In this document: in pieces, positions 1 through 7,373 of the stretch | Position numbering within the stretch: the first letter of the stretch is position 1 | How the letters are laid out: each line of letters starts with the position of its first letter | DNA from: Paenarthrobacter sp. A20 | GTDB lineage: Bacteria > Actinomycetota > Actinomycetes > Actinomycetales > Micrococcaceae | DNA length: 64,000 nucleotides | NCBI RefSeq assembly: GCF_024168825.1 | Contig: NZ_JALJWH010000001.1 | Span: 3,162,001 to 3,226,000, forward strand | Direction of reading: 5' to 3' | Program-made: the position numbers and the translations under genes | The notes under the pieces: generated by a model | What the model was told of the DNA's origin: nothing | Database searches by the model: none | Seen by the model: only the letters and a program-made list of their open reading frames with translations

Positions 1-750
1 GTCGTCGTAGCTGGCCCGGGCCTCGGCCAGGGTGTACCTGTCACCGGGCGGAGGGTTGTCCGGGTCCAAGAGGATCTCCAGCACGATTCCCCGGCCATTG
101 GGAACGTAGAAATCCTCCTCAAACGGATCGAGTCCCAGATTGCGGCAGATTTCGACCAGCGTCTCGTGCGGAAAACAGTCCATCGCCCTGGGGGACAAGT
201 ACTGCTCAGTGTTCTCGAAATCATATGGTTCACCGTTTTCGGCGAACTTCCACGGCTCGGAGTTGTACAGACTCAGGAACCGCCGCAGACCGTTCTTGTC
301 GTACACCGTCAGGTCCCGGCCACCCCATCGTCCGCGCGCCGGTCCTTCAGGCATGCGTTTGATGTTCTTGGGCTCGTCGGTGACGCCGATGGTTGTGACA
401 CCGTGGGAAAGCGGAAGCTCCTTGAGTGGAAACCGCAGGTTTGGATCATCACGGGTGTTATGAAAGACGGCCGTCCACTCGGTGTTCCGGGTCTCAACGA
501 GCAGCCACCGCATGCCGTACCCCAGTGGCAGCAGTTTCTCCAGCAGTTCAGGGAGTGTGCCAGTGTGTGCCGTAACACCGATGCCCACGTCCGACTGGTA
601 CGGGCTGCTTTGAAGCCACTCGCACCACGTCACAGCAGTATGATCCAAGGGCCGCTCGAGGTAGCCGATCGTGGTGGTCACGGGCGCCCATGCACCGCCC
701 AACAGCAGTTTGGCTGCCAATTTCTGGGCTGGACTCAGGCGTGGCGGCAT
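1..750 (-). CDS. Hypothetical protein, C-terminus cut by the window edge
   Basis: An open frame of 250 codons on the minus strand begins MPPRLSPAQKLAAKLLLG and is still open at base 1, so the stop lies outside the window. The ATG at 748-750 has a good ribosome binding site (AGGAG about 9 bases upstream). The product is soluble-looking, rich in Trp, Pro and Asp, with no signal peptide or membrane segment. I do not recognise a family. The frame is free of stops over 750 bases and has actinobacterial codon use, so a real gene is likely. Its neighbour to the right is transcribed divergently. Confidence 0.72.
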   Translation of the reverse strand, partial: MPPRLSPAQKLAAKLLLGGAWAPVTTTIGYLERPLDHTAVTWCEWLQSSPYQSDVGIGVTAHTGTLPELLEKLLPLGYGMRWLLVETRNTEWTAVFHNTRDDPNLRFPLKELPLSHGVTTIGVTDEPKNIKRMPEGPARGRWGGRDLTVYDKNGLRRFLSLYNSEPWKFAENGEPYDFENTEQYLSPRAMDCFPHETLVEICRNLGLDPFEEDFYVPNGRGIVLEILLDPDNPPPGDRYTLAEARASYDD

Positions 751-1014
751 TCTCTGGACTCCTGTGGTTCTTCTGGTTCATTGGGCATCGAGGTCGAGCT
801 TGCAATTAAAGGCCAGCCCTGGCTCCTGGATAGCCTCGCACGAAGCCGCGACAGAGACAGTGGACGGCCACGGTTCCGTTCCTGTGCCCGCTTCTATCGC
901 GTGTGATCCAATGCGAAAGCATGAAAGAGGGTGCACGTGAACTTGGTACTATCGCCGTTGGTGTGGTGAATCCATTCATCGCCCGGCCAAGAGACCATTG
1001 GAGTGAAGCCACCT

Positions 1015-1455
1015 GTGACTGAGAACGACCTGCCGCCGGATCCTGTGCAGGACAGCCGGGTGCGTCAGGCGCGGGTGCTCGCCCGGAAGATCAATCTTCT
1101 CCTGGACATCATCATGGATGAGTCTGGCCAGCCGTACGACTACCCAACGCTGAGCGCCAAGGCCGAGCAGCTTACTGGCTACAACATCTCACGTACGCGT
1201 TGGTCGCTGCTGAAGAACGGCAAGATACAGGTCGTTCCGGACGATGCACTGCGTGCCATCGCAGCGGTGTTTGATATCGGTGCTGAGTATCTGCTGCAGG
1301 AAGACGGTAAAATACCCGACCGCGTTGTAGCCGAGCTTGAACTGGTCCGCAGCATGCGGCGGGCCGGCGTGTTGAACTTTGCGGCCAGGACTCTGGGACC
1401 AGTGGATCCGGAAGCCTTCAGGGCGATCGCGAAGATCCTGGATGAAGGTGTGTAG
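1015..1455 (+). CDS. EspR-like helix-turn-helix regulator
   Basis: About 146 residues. An N-terminal Cro/XRE-type helix-turn-helix region (roughly residues 15-85, with SAKAEQLTGYNISRTRWSLL) is followed by a short helical C-terminal part (AELELVRSMRRAGVLNFAAR). This layout is like mycobacterial EspR-type nucleoid regulators, in which the C-terminal helices dimerise. Two GTG starts are possible, 1003 and 1015. I chose 1015 because GGAG at 1000-1003 can serve it, while nothing serves 1003. It heads a three-gene unit with the membrane protein and the basic protein that follow, so it may regulate them. Target genes are unknown. Confidence 0.7.
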   Translation: MTENDLPPDPVQDSRVRQARVLARKINLLLDIIMDESGQPYDYPTLSAKAEQLTGYNISRTRWSLLKNGKIQVVPDDALRAIAAVFDIGAEYLLQEDGKIPDRVVAELELVRSMRRAGVLNFAARTLGPVDPEAFRAIAKILDEGV

Positions 1456-1464
1456 TTCCGTCTG

Positions 1465-1983
1465 ATGGATGAGCAACAAATACAAGAGATTGTCGACAGG
1501 GTTATCGCCGCCCTGGAACAGCTGAAACCGGCGGAGCCCCAGGCCTGGCAGGTCTGGGGCGCCTTCGGGTCCTATGCGACCCTGGCTGCGGCCGTGGTTG
1601 CGTTCTTCATCGGCTGGTGGACCATCAAGCAGAAACGCGAGGCTGACGCCCGGGCCGAGTGGTGGCGACGGACGCAGTGGGCCCTGGAAGCAACAGCGTC
1701 CGAAAACGATGCACTGAACTCTTACGGTGCGGGGATGCTTGATTTGCTGGCCCGTAGCGAGCTGGCGGATGCCAAAGACAAGGAACTCCTCGACGCCGTG
1801 TGGGAAGTCACTGACACGGAGATGCAGGACGATAGCATTGAGCAACTCCTCGAAGAGGCTGCTGGCTTTGGTGACCTCGACGAGGAAGAAAAGGCCGTAG
1901 TCCGTAGTTTCTACAATATGGACGGTACTCCTGAGGCAGGAGACAATGGAGCCAGGAACGTAGGGGAGGAGGCAGATGACTGA
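1465..1983 (+). CDS. Small membrane protein of unknown function
   Basis: 172 residues. A short N-terminal helical stretch (residues 1-25) is followed by one clear membrane segment (about residues 33-52, YATLAAAVVAFFIGWW) and then a charged, acidic cytoplasmic-type tail with the sequence IKQKREADARAEWWRRTQW just after the membrane. There is no signal-peptidase site, so it is probably a single-pass membrane protein. It lies 9 bases after the EspR-like gene and overlaps the next ORF by 8 bases, so the three are probably one operon. I do not recognise the family. The Glu-rich C-terminal half may interact with the basic product of the next gene; that is only inference. Confidence 0.65.
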   Translation: MDEQQIQEIVDRVIAALEQLKPAEPQAWQVWGAFGSYATLAAAVVAFFIGWWTIKQKREADARAEWWRRTQWALEATASENDALNSYGAGMLDLLARSELADAKDKELLDAVWEVTDTEMQDDSIEQLLEEAAGFGDLDEEEKAVVRSFYNMDGTPEAGDNGARNVGEEADD

Positions 1984-2263
1984 ACAATCAAATACCGACA
2001 AGGCCCATAAGGACCAGGTTTTCAGGAAACTGCGGCGTGAGATTCTTGCCGCCCGACTGAAGGTGACACTTGACGAGCAGCTCAAGCGCCCGACGTCTCC
2101 TACGGTCAAGAAGCTTTCTGCCATGAAGCTGCCCGCCATTGTCAGGACTGCTGAGGTTCCGGTGGTGACCACCAACAAAGTCGATAAGCGAGCAGCCGGC
2201 GGAAAAGTACACTACTCCGCAGCGAAACAACAGTCGAGGTCCACGCGGCGCATGGCCAGCTGA
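1976..2263 (+). CDS. Small basic hypothetical protein
   Basis: 95 residues, rich in Lys and Arg, with no hydrophobic segment (MTEQSNTDKAHKDQVFRKLR at the start). The ATG lies inside the end of the preceding gene and has a strong ribosome binding site (AGGGGAGGA). The 8-base overlap points to translational coupling. A perfect terminator hairpin follows 26 bases after the stop, so this is the last gene of the EspR-like operon. No family is recognised. The basic, Ser/Thr-rich tail could bind nucleic acid or the acidic tail of the upstream membrane protein, but nothing in the sequence proves either. Confidence 0.6.
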   Translation: MTEQSNTDKAHKDQVFRKLRREILAARLKVTLDEQLKRPTSPTVKKLSAMKLPAIVRTAEVPVVTTNKVDKRAAGGKVHYSAAKQQSRSTRRMAS

Positions 2264-2288
2264 CACTATCGACCAGCACAGACGAAAA

Positions 2289-2323
2289 AGAAGCCCCATC
2301 CGGATGATCCGGATGGGGCTTCT
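2289..2323 (+). terminator. Perfect 15-bp hairpin terminator
   Basis: AGAAGCCCCATCCGG at 2289-2303 pairs perfectly with 2309-2323 around a 5-base loop. It follows the last gene of the EspR-like operon. The T-run after it is weak (TGTGGTTT). Confidence 0.8.
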
Positions 2324-2474
2324 TGTGGTTTCGGTTATTCGCTCGCCAACTTCTCGACCAGGTTTCAGATCCCTGAGCAGCTGAACTGGGCGAGTCGTGA
2401 GCGGATTCCACTGGACTCAGGAAGAATCGCCAGAGTATTTCCTTTATTGCCAATGACTACGAAAGTGACAGTTT

Positions 2475-3407
2475 GTGGGCTTCTTCAAGAAAAAACAGCG
2501 TGAGCAGGAACCAGTCGACGAGGAGCTGACGTTCTTCACTGTGTCCGAGGCACAGAGGTTCCGTACAACGGTACGCGAGGTCTTCGCCGAGCTGGGCCAT
2601 GAAGTGCAGATCCATGCTGATCACGCACTTGACGCTGACGGCCGCGGATACGGTTTCTGGAATGTCGCCGCTAACTGCCACAGCGCGCAGGAATCCGGGT
2701 GGCGGGAGATCATCCGCCAGCATCTCGAACGTGTGCTGGCGAATTTCGATGGTGCTGATCCCTTCGAAGAACTCACAGCGGAGCAAGCATTCAGCCGCAC
2801 GTACGCGCGACTCTACGAAGAATCAGGTATGCCGAACCTGGACGCATATCCTCACAGCCAGTTCGCTCCTGGTGTCGTGGAGATGCTGGCGCTTGATCTT
2901 CCTGACACGGTGACTTTGTATGCCCGCAAGCATGCCGACACCTTTGGCGGTTGGGAAGCACTCCGGACACAGGGCTTGGCGAATCTCCGCGCCTTGGAGC
3001 ACGAGCAGGTCGAGACCGTTCCTGCCCAAGGTGGCGGTGCGTTCAATGCGCTGTTGGGAGACTCTGTGTACACAGCCAGCAAAGCGCTGCTGCTGCCAGA
3101 CATCGCAACGGAGCTCACCGGCAAGCAACCGCGCCCCGAGCTCGGCTGGCTGATGAGTATTCCCAACAGGCATCAACTCGTGTGGCACGTCATCGAAGAT
3201 GAAGGTGTCTTGGGGGCGCTCGACGGCATGGTGCGGTTCACGGCCATGGGATACAGCGATGCCCCCGGTCCGGTGAGCCCGCACGTCTACTGGTGGAATG
3301 GGACAGGATATGAGCAACTGACCCAGCTATCCGAAGAGGACGGGAGCCTTTCCGTTCATGTCAGCCCGGAGTTCCATGCTGTTCTGGAAGCGACGTCCGG
3401 CGACTGA
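2475..3407 (+). CDS. Hypothetical protein, 310 residues
   Basis: A long clean frame from a GTG at 2475 (GFFKKKQREQEPVDEELTFF). The N-terminus is strongly charged. The middle (about residues 60-110) contains WREIIRQHLERVLANFDG, and the C-terminal half is mixed alpha/beta with SIPNRHQLVWHVIEDEGVLG. There is no signal peptide or membrane segment, so it should be cytoplasmic. I do not recognise the family. It stands alone between the operon terminator at 2.3 kb and a leftward gene pair. The start is uncertain because the ribosome binding site is poor. Confidence 0.62.
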   Translation: MGFFKKKQREQEPVDEELTFFTVSEAQRFRTTVREVFAELGHEVQIHADHALDADGRGYGFWNVAANCHSAQESGWREIIRQHLERVLANFDGADPFEELTAEQAFSRTYARLYEESGMPNLDAYPHSQFAPGVVEMLALDLPDTVTLYARKHADTFGGWEALRTQGLANLRALEHEQVETVPAQGGGAFNALLGDSVYTASKALLLPDIATELTGKQPRPELGWLMSIPNRHQLVWHVIEDEGVLGALDGMVRFTAMGYSDAPGPVSPHVYWWNGTGYEQLTQLSEEDGSLSVHVSPEFHAVLEATSGD

Positions 3408-3579
3408 GTTGGGCAAGTCAACCCCGTAGGCAGGCCCACGTATTAACAACCGAACCTGTCGCGGCCTCATCTGCCTGTGACGAGGTAAATCAATGCCATG
3501 AACGCGTAGACGATCCGAAGGATCAGGCGAAGTGACGAACCGGTGATACGTCACGTTGCTGTGCCCGCATAAGTCCCTA

Positions 3580-4122
3580 CTACGGTTCCTTGTGTTCGCT
3601 GGTTTCGAGTCTGTGCTGTTTCAGGTATTTCTTCCACCAGTCCAGGCACTCGTCGGCCAAGGTCAATACATCCTTGGTTTGCGGTTTGCCATTGCGCTCA
3701 AACTCGATGCTCCCTGAGGTTGAGCGGCCGGCGCTGCCTTCGAGCACAGTAACTGATCCAATTCTTACATCGTCTCCCTTGCCTGGGTCGCGCCCGAAGT
3801 GTTTGGAGGTGTTCGCGAGATTGTTGGCCAGTGACATAATGTGCGAGCCGCTCATCGCCTTAATGATCTGTTCTTCGGTGATGTCGTTCGAATCATCCCT
3901 GTGGATCCAGTCAGCCAGATGCAGCGACATGATGAAGAACGTCATGGCATCCGCCCGCAGGTCACCGTGATCGGTAGGCTTGGAAGCCGTCTCCGTGAGA
4001 ATTCGATGGGCCCTCTGCACGTATCCCCACATCTCAGGCCATCGGCGTTCGTTCAGGGAGATGACTGCTTTCACACCATCCAACATGAACTCAATGGTGA
4101 ACTGTTGAAAACGTGATTTCAA
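3580..4122 (-). CDS. Hypothetical helical protein
   Basis: About 180 residues from the TTG at 4122 (LKSRFQQFTIEFMLDGVKAV), which has GGGA 6 bases upstream. An ATG at 4206 is also in frame but would overlap the upstream gene by 55 bases. The product is mostly helical, and the segment NNLANTSKHFGRD (about residues 110-122) recalls the Asn-...-Lys-His tract of HEPN-like nucleases and nucleotidyltransferase partners. That is a weak likeness, not an assignment. It lies just downstream of another unknown gene on the same strand and they probably share a transcript. Confidence 0.58.
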   Translation of the reverse strand: MKSRFQQFTIEFMLDGVKAVISLNERRWPEMWGYVQRAHRILTETASKPTDHGDLRADAMTFFIMSLHLADWIHRDDSNDITEEQIIKAMSGSHIMSLANNLANTSKHFGRDPGKGDDVRIGSVTVLEGSAGRSTSGSIEFERNGKPQTKDVLTLADECLDWWKKYLKQHRLETSEHKEP

Positions 4123-4151
4123 GTAGATCCCGTATGGGGGGGACAAGAGTC

Positions 4152-4658
4152 TTAGCGAAGAGACCGAACGTACATCAGGGGGTCTGTAAACATGGGTTTG
4201 TCCCATCGTCCTTCAGAGAGGGCCGAAAAGCTTTCTGAAGTGAGAAGGCGGCTGAAACGCAGTTGCGCGGGAGAGCGCCCGTAACCCACGAAGGGAGAAG
4301 CAGTCAGGTCGCGAAACTGGTGGATGGTCGCATCAATGGTGAAGGGGGCCTCCTCGGGAGACGTCGCGAGCTCAAGCCATGTGTGACGGGTCGTGCGACC
4401 GACGGTTGTTTCGTAGGTGACAACCCGCCATGTACCTACGCGGAGGTCCGTGAGCACGTGCCCAATGACAAACGACGCGATGTCACATGATCCCGTGGGA
4501 AATTCCTTCAAGAAGAATTGTTGTTCCCTGTCAGGCATCGCTTGTAGAGCGTCACTGACCCATGCGACGGTTTCGTGGACGACTCGCTCATCGTGTGGTG
4601 TCAACGTCATGAATGTCAAAGTACATGCCCAGGGCCCAAGATGTTTTTGTTGCGCCAC
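4152..4658 (-). CDS. Hypothetical protein with an ambiguous start
   Basis: Up to 168 residues from a GTG at 4658; an internal ATG at 4610 (MTLTPHDERVVHETVAWVSD) would give 152. The best ribosome binding site here (AGGAG at 4672-4676) is spaced for an ATG at 4663, which is in another frame and reads only 15 codons to a stop. Either that is a leader peptide, or the gene start carries a frameshift. The protein has no signal peptide and no family I recognise. It is transcribed with the gene at 3580-4122 and divergently from the PIN-like gene. Confidence 0.5.
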   Translation of the reverse strand: MAQQKHLGPWACTLTFMTLTPHDERVVHETVAWVSDALQAMPDREQQFFLKEFPTGSCDIASFVIGHVLTDLRVGTWRVVTYETTVGRTTRHTWLELATSPEEAPFTIDATIHQFRDLTASPFVGYGRSPAQLRFSRLLTSESFSALSEGRWDKPMFTDPLMYVRSLR

Positions 4659-4755
4659 TCCATGGCTAACACTCCTGCGGCGTCACTTGCCCAGGCACTT
4701 CAGAACTCACCGGAGCGAGTTGCGCTAAGTCCCGGTTCGGCTCGCCTTCAGGATC

Positions 4756-6225
4756 ATGACGTCGAGCGGAAGCGGCATTTTGCCGGACCCAATGCGCGCG
4801 CCGAAGATGGTCACTGTGACCAAAGTGAAACCCAAAGATGGACCGCGAGCACAGCCCGACTGGGTGGCGAAAGTTCGTGCCATTGGCGTCGACACCAACG
4901 CCATAGGCAACGGATCCTTCAACGTCGTCCAATTGCAGCGTCTTACACATCAAGCAAAGCAACATGGACTGGAACTCTGGATCCCTGAACCCGTTATGTG
5001 GGAATGGGCAGAGCATTTGCGGTCGGACCGCGTTGAACTAAATGATGTCCGGACAAGGTTGGTCGCTGCCGGGATCCAGGTCGAGCCTCAACAAGTGGAC
5101 ATCGATGACGCCCTTTCGTTTGTGCGCAATGGACTAGAAAGCCTGGGCGAACACGTCAAGATCTTGTCCATTGAATCGGTCGCCTCTGAAGCGCTGATGG
5201 ATCAAATTCTTTTGCGTGCACCCGGTGAACGGATCTCCAGGGACGGCCGTATCGTCAGGACACCAGCTGGAAAGTCTGTCAAGACCGGCGCCTCCGATAG
5301 CGCGATTTTTCGCACTTTCCTTAACCAGGCCAGAGGCAAGACTGATTCATACGTGATTTTGAGTGGCGATAGTGATGCCAGGAAAGCCCACAAAGCCTGG
5401 AACGTCGATGCAGTCAGGGTCTTCAAAGGTATCGACTCGTTGAACGTAGAGATTTTCCGCATGATGCCCGCACCGGATCACCTCATCTCGAGCTGCGTAG
5501 AATTCCTTCGGCAAAACCTTGGGCAAGTGGATCTCACGTCATTCAGATCCAGAAACAACTTGGTCGAGACGGATCTTGATTTCGCCGGCATAGGAACGAA
5601 GGTTCTTGTAGGGTTTTACGACGCCATGTTGGACAAACCTTCAGACGTGGTCATGTGTCGTGCAGTGGTGGTCACCGACGTGCTGGGTCCCGAAATCACC
5701 TACGACATTTATGGCGAAGCGCATGAGGAACCTGGCGCGCAGCGGACTTATGAGGACTCCGCGGTGAACCTGGAGATCACATTCGAGGTGGAAAACGGGG
5801 CGGTCAAGAGTCTCTCGATGGGGGAGGTGCGCTTCACGTCTGTCATAGAGACCGAGGACGAAGTCTTGGAAGAAGACGGCCCCCTGGTAATACTCCAGAG
5901 CCTGACCGCCGTTCCGGACATGTCAGACTTCGAATGGGATGAGTTGTTTTACGATTCTGCTGAGGCCTCGTTCGAGGTTGATGGAGATCCGCTCCTTCTC
6001 GACTTCAGCGGAAGTGTCTTTGATGAATGGACTCTATTGGCTACATACAGAGGCGCGCAGATTTCTATTTCGGGATGGCCCCGTAACGACGGAAGGCAAC
6101 TGGATGAGGGCTTTGTCGTTGAGGCTACCACCGCATTGACAACCGACTCATCGTTGGTGGGCAACCATCCGAGCTTGGCCCTCAACGCATTGGTCATGAA
6201 TACGCCGAGACCAAGTTCGACTTGA
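4756..6225 (+). CDS. PIN-like (DUF4935-type) ribonuclease-fold protein
   Basis: 489 residues. The N-terminal ~240 residues have the PIN layout: IGVDTNAIG (Asp near 46), PVMWEWAEHL (Glu near 83) and LSGDSDARKA (acidic pair near 205), the metal-binding positions expected of a PIN nuclease. The remaining ~240 residues are acidic and beta-rich, and I cannot name them. PIN-like proteins of this type are predicted RNA-cleaving enzymes, often in defence or toxin settings. It is divergent from two unknown genes and precedes a restriction-like fragment and a KAP NTPase, which fits a defence neighbourhood. The ATG at 4756 has CAGGA just upstream; 4807 is an alternative start. Confidence 0.72.
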   Translation: MTSSGSGILPDPMRAPKMVTVTKVKPKDGPRAQPDWVAKVRAIGVDTNAIGNGSFNVVQLQRLTHQAKQHGLELWIPEPVMWEWAEHLRSDRVELNDVRTRLVAAGIQVEPQQVDIDDALSFVRNGLESLGEHVKILSIESVASEALMDQILLRAPGERISRDGRIVRTPAGKSVKTGASDSAIFRTFLNQARGKTDSYVILSGDSDARKAHKAWNVDAVRVFKGIDSLNVEIFRMMPAPDHLISSCVEFLRQNLGQVDLTSFRSRNNLVETDLDFAGIGTKVLVGFYDAMLDKPSDVVMCRAVVVTDVLGPEITYDIYGEAHEEPGAQRTYEDSAVNLEITFEVENGAVKSLSMGEVRFTSVIETEDEVLEEDGPLVILQSLTAVPDMSDFEWDELFYDSAEASFEVDGDPLLLDFSGSVFDEWTLLATYRGAQISISGWPRNDGRQLDEGFVVEATTALTTDSSLVGNHPSLALNALVMNTPRPSST

Positions 6226-6276
6226 GGTGAGAATACGTCCGGCAGCGCTCCACAATATTCCAGTAAGGGTAGGTCC

Positions 6277-6432
6277 ATGACCAAATTCCGCTCCTCTCGC
6301 CACGACCGTGAGATCCTACTTGCCGACTGGCGCGATGCCGAGCAACTGGCAGCCTGGTTCATGTGCGCGGACACCGGCATGCAGGATGCCAGAGTTGCCG
6401 GTTCTGACCTGTTCTTGACGTTCAGCCATTGA
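6277..6432 (+). pseudogene. 51-codon ORF, possible stub of an Mrr-like restriction protein
   Basis: A short frame (TKFRSSRHDREILLADWRDA then EQLAAWFMCADTGMQDARVA) with ribosome binding site AAGGGTAGG. The pattern Ala-Glu-x-x-Ala-Ala-Trp followed by Asp-Ala-Arg-Val resembles the N-terminal end of Mrr-type restriction endonucleases, where a Gly-Gly-x-Asp catalytic region would come next. Here the frame stops before that point. It could be a broken gene or a true small protein; the likeness is from memory and short. Confidence 0.35.
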
Positions 6433-6475
6433 GTCTGGGACTGTACGCCGGGCCACCATTCATCGCTTCGAGAGG

Positions 6476-7211
6476 ATGAACATGAGCGAGCGTACCAACG
6501 TGGTCTAACTCCTGATCAGCCGAACGCGCCCGTCGATCCTCGCTATCCGAAGCCGAAGTCGTTCGTGACAACGTGGCTGCTGGCCCTGTTCCTTGGAACC
6601 TTTGGCGTCGACCGATTCTACTTGGGCAAGATAGGCTCCGGCATCCTGAAGCTGCTCACCTTGGGAGGCTACGGCATATGGTGGCTGGTTGATGTCATCA
6701 TCGTCGTGGCCGGGCAGCAGACGGACAAACACCGCTGGAGACTCTTCGGCTACGAGCAAAACAAGCTGGTGGCATTGATCGTCAGCTGCGTTGTGGTCCT
6801 GTGCGGGGGTTCTGGGGACTGCCGGTGTGGCAGCCCTCGGCAGAACGGTGGGTCCCGTCGTCGCCGAGTGCGCCGGTCGTGGCTCCCGTGCCGGCGCCTG
6901 CACCGCCGCTGGAACCAGCTCTGCCGGTGCTGACGAAATACGGAGCGCTGTCAGCAGACTGGGAGGCCAACCACAGAGCTGACAATTACTACTCGCCTGG
7001 ATCTGCGTATGATCCTGATCCTGCGCTGCCTTTGAACGGCGGCCACGTTCGTGACAAGTACGTCAGCGTCTTTCGGTTCGGGGTCAGGGTGCTGCTCTAC
7101 GACATGAACCTGACGCCTGGCACCAACGAGCAAGAGGCACTGTTTTTCAGCAACGTCGAGTTGCCCCCGGATGCCAAGGATCGTCTGGCAACGCGAGCTG
7201 CCCGGTTGTAA
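6476..7211 (+). pseudogene. TM2-domain membrane protein, frame broken several times
   Basis: The frame at 6511-6800 reads [20 protein letters not shown] and then [20 protein letters not shown], a TM2 domain of two membrane helices joined by a short turn. Upstream, a good start (ATG at 6476, [10 protein letters not shown]) is in a different frame and stops at 6508. Downstream, the coding frame seems to pass through a second frame ([12 protein letters not shown], near 6810) and ends in a third ([12 protein letters not shown], then a C-terminal domain to the stop at 7211). Three shifts in 700 bases suggest decay, or sequencing error. TM2 proteins of this type are common in Micrococcaceae, but their role is unclear. 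Confidence 0.6.
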
Positions 7212-7373
7212 GCAGATCCAGTTTCAATCCGAAACGCTCCGCAGGCTGGTGCCGCACCAATTGAATGCGACACCAGCAACGGATAATTTCACAAGTTGGC
7301 GGCAGGCGTACGGAGCTCGCAGGAGCTGGGTAAACCCTTTGAGGAAGCGCGCAATAAGCCCGCGTCCTGGCAA

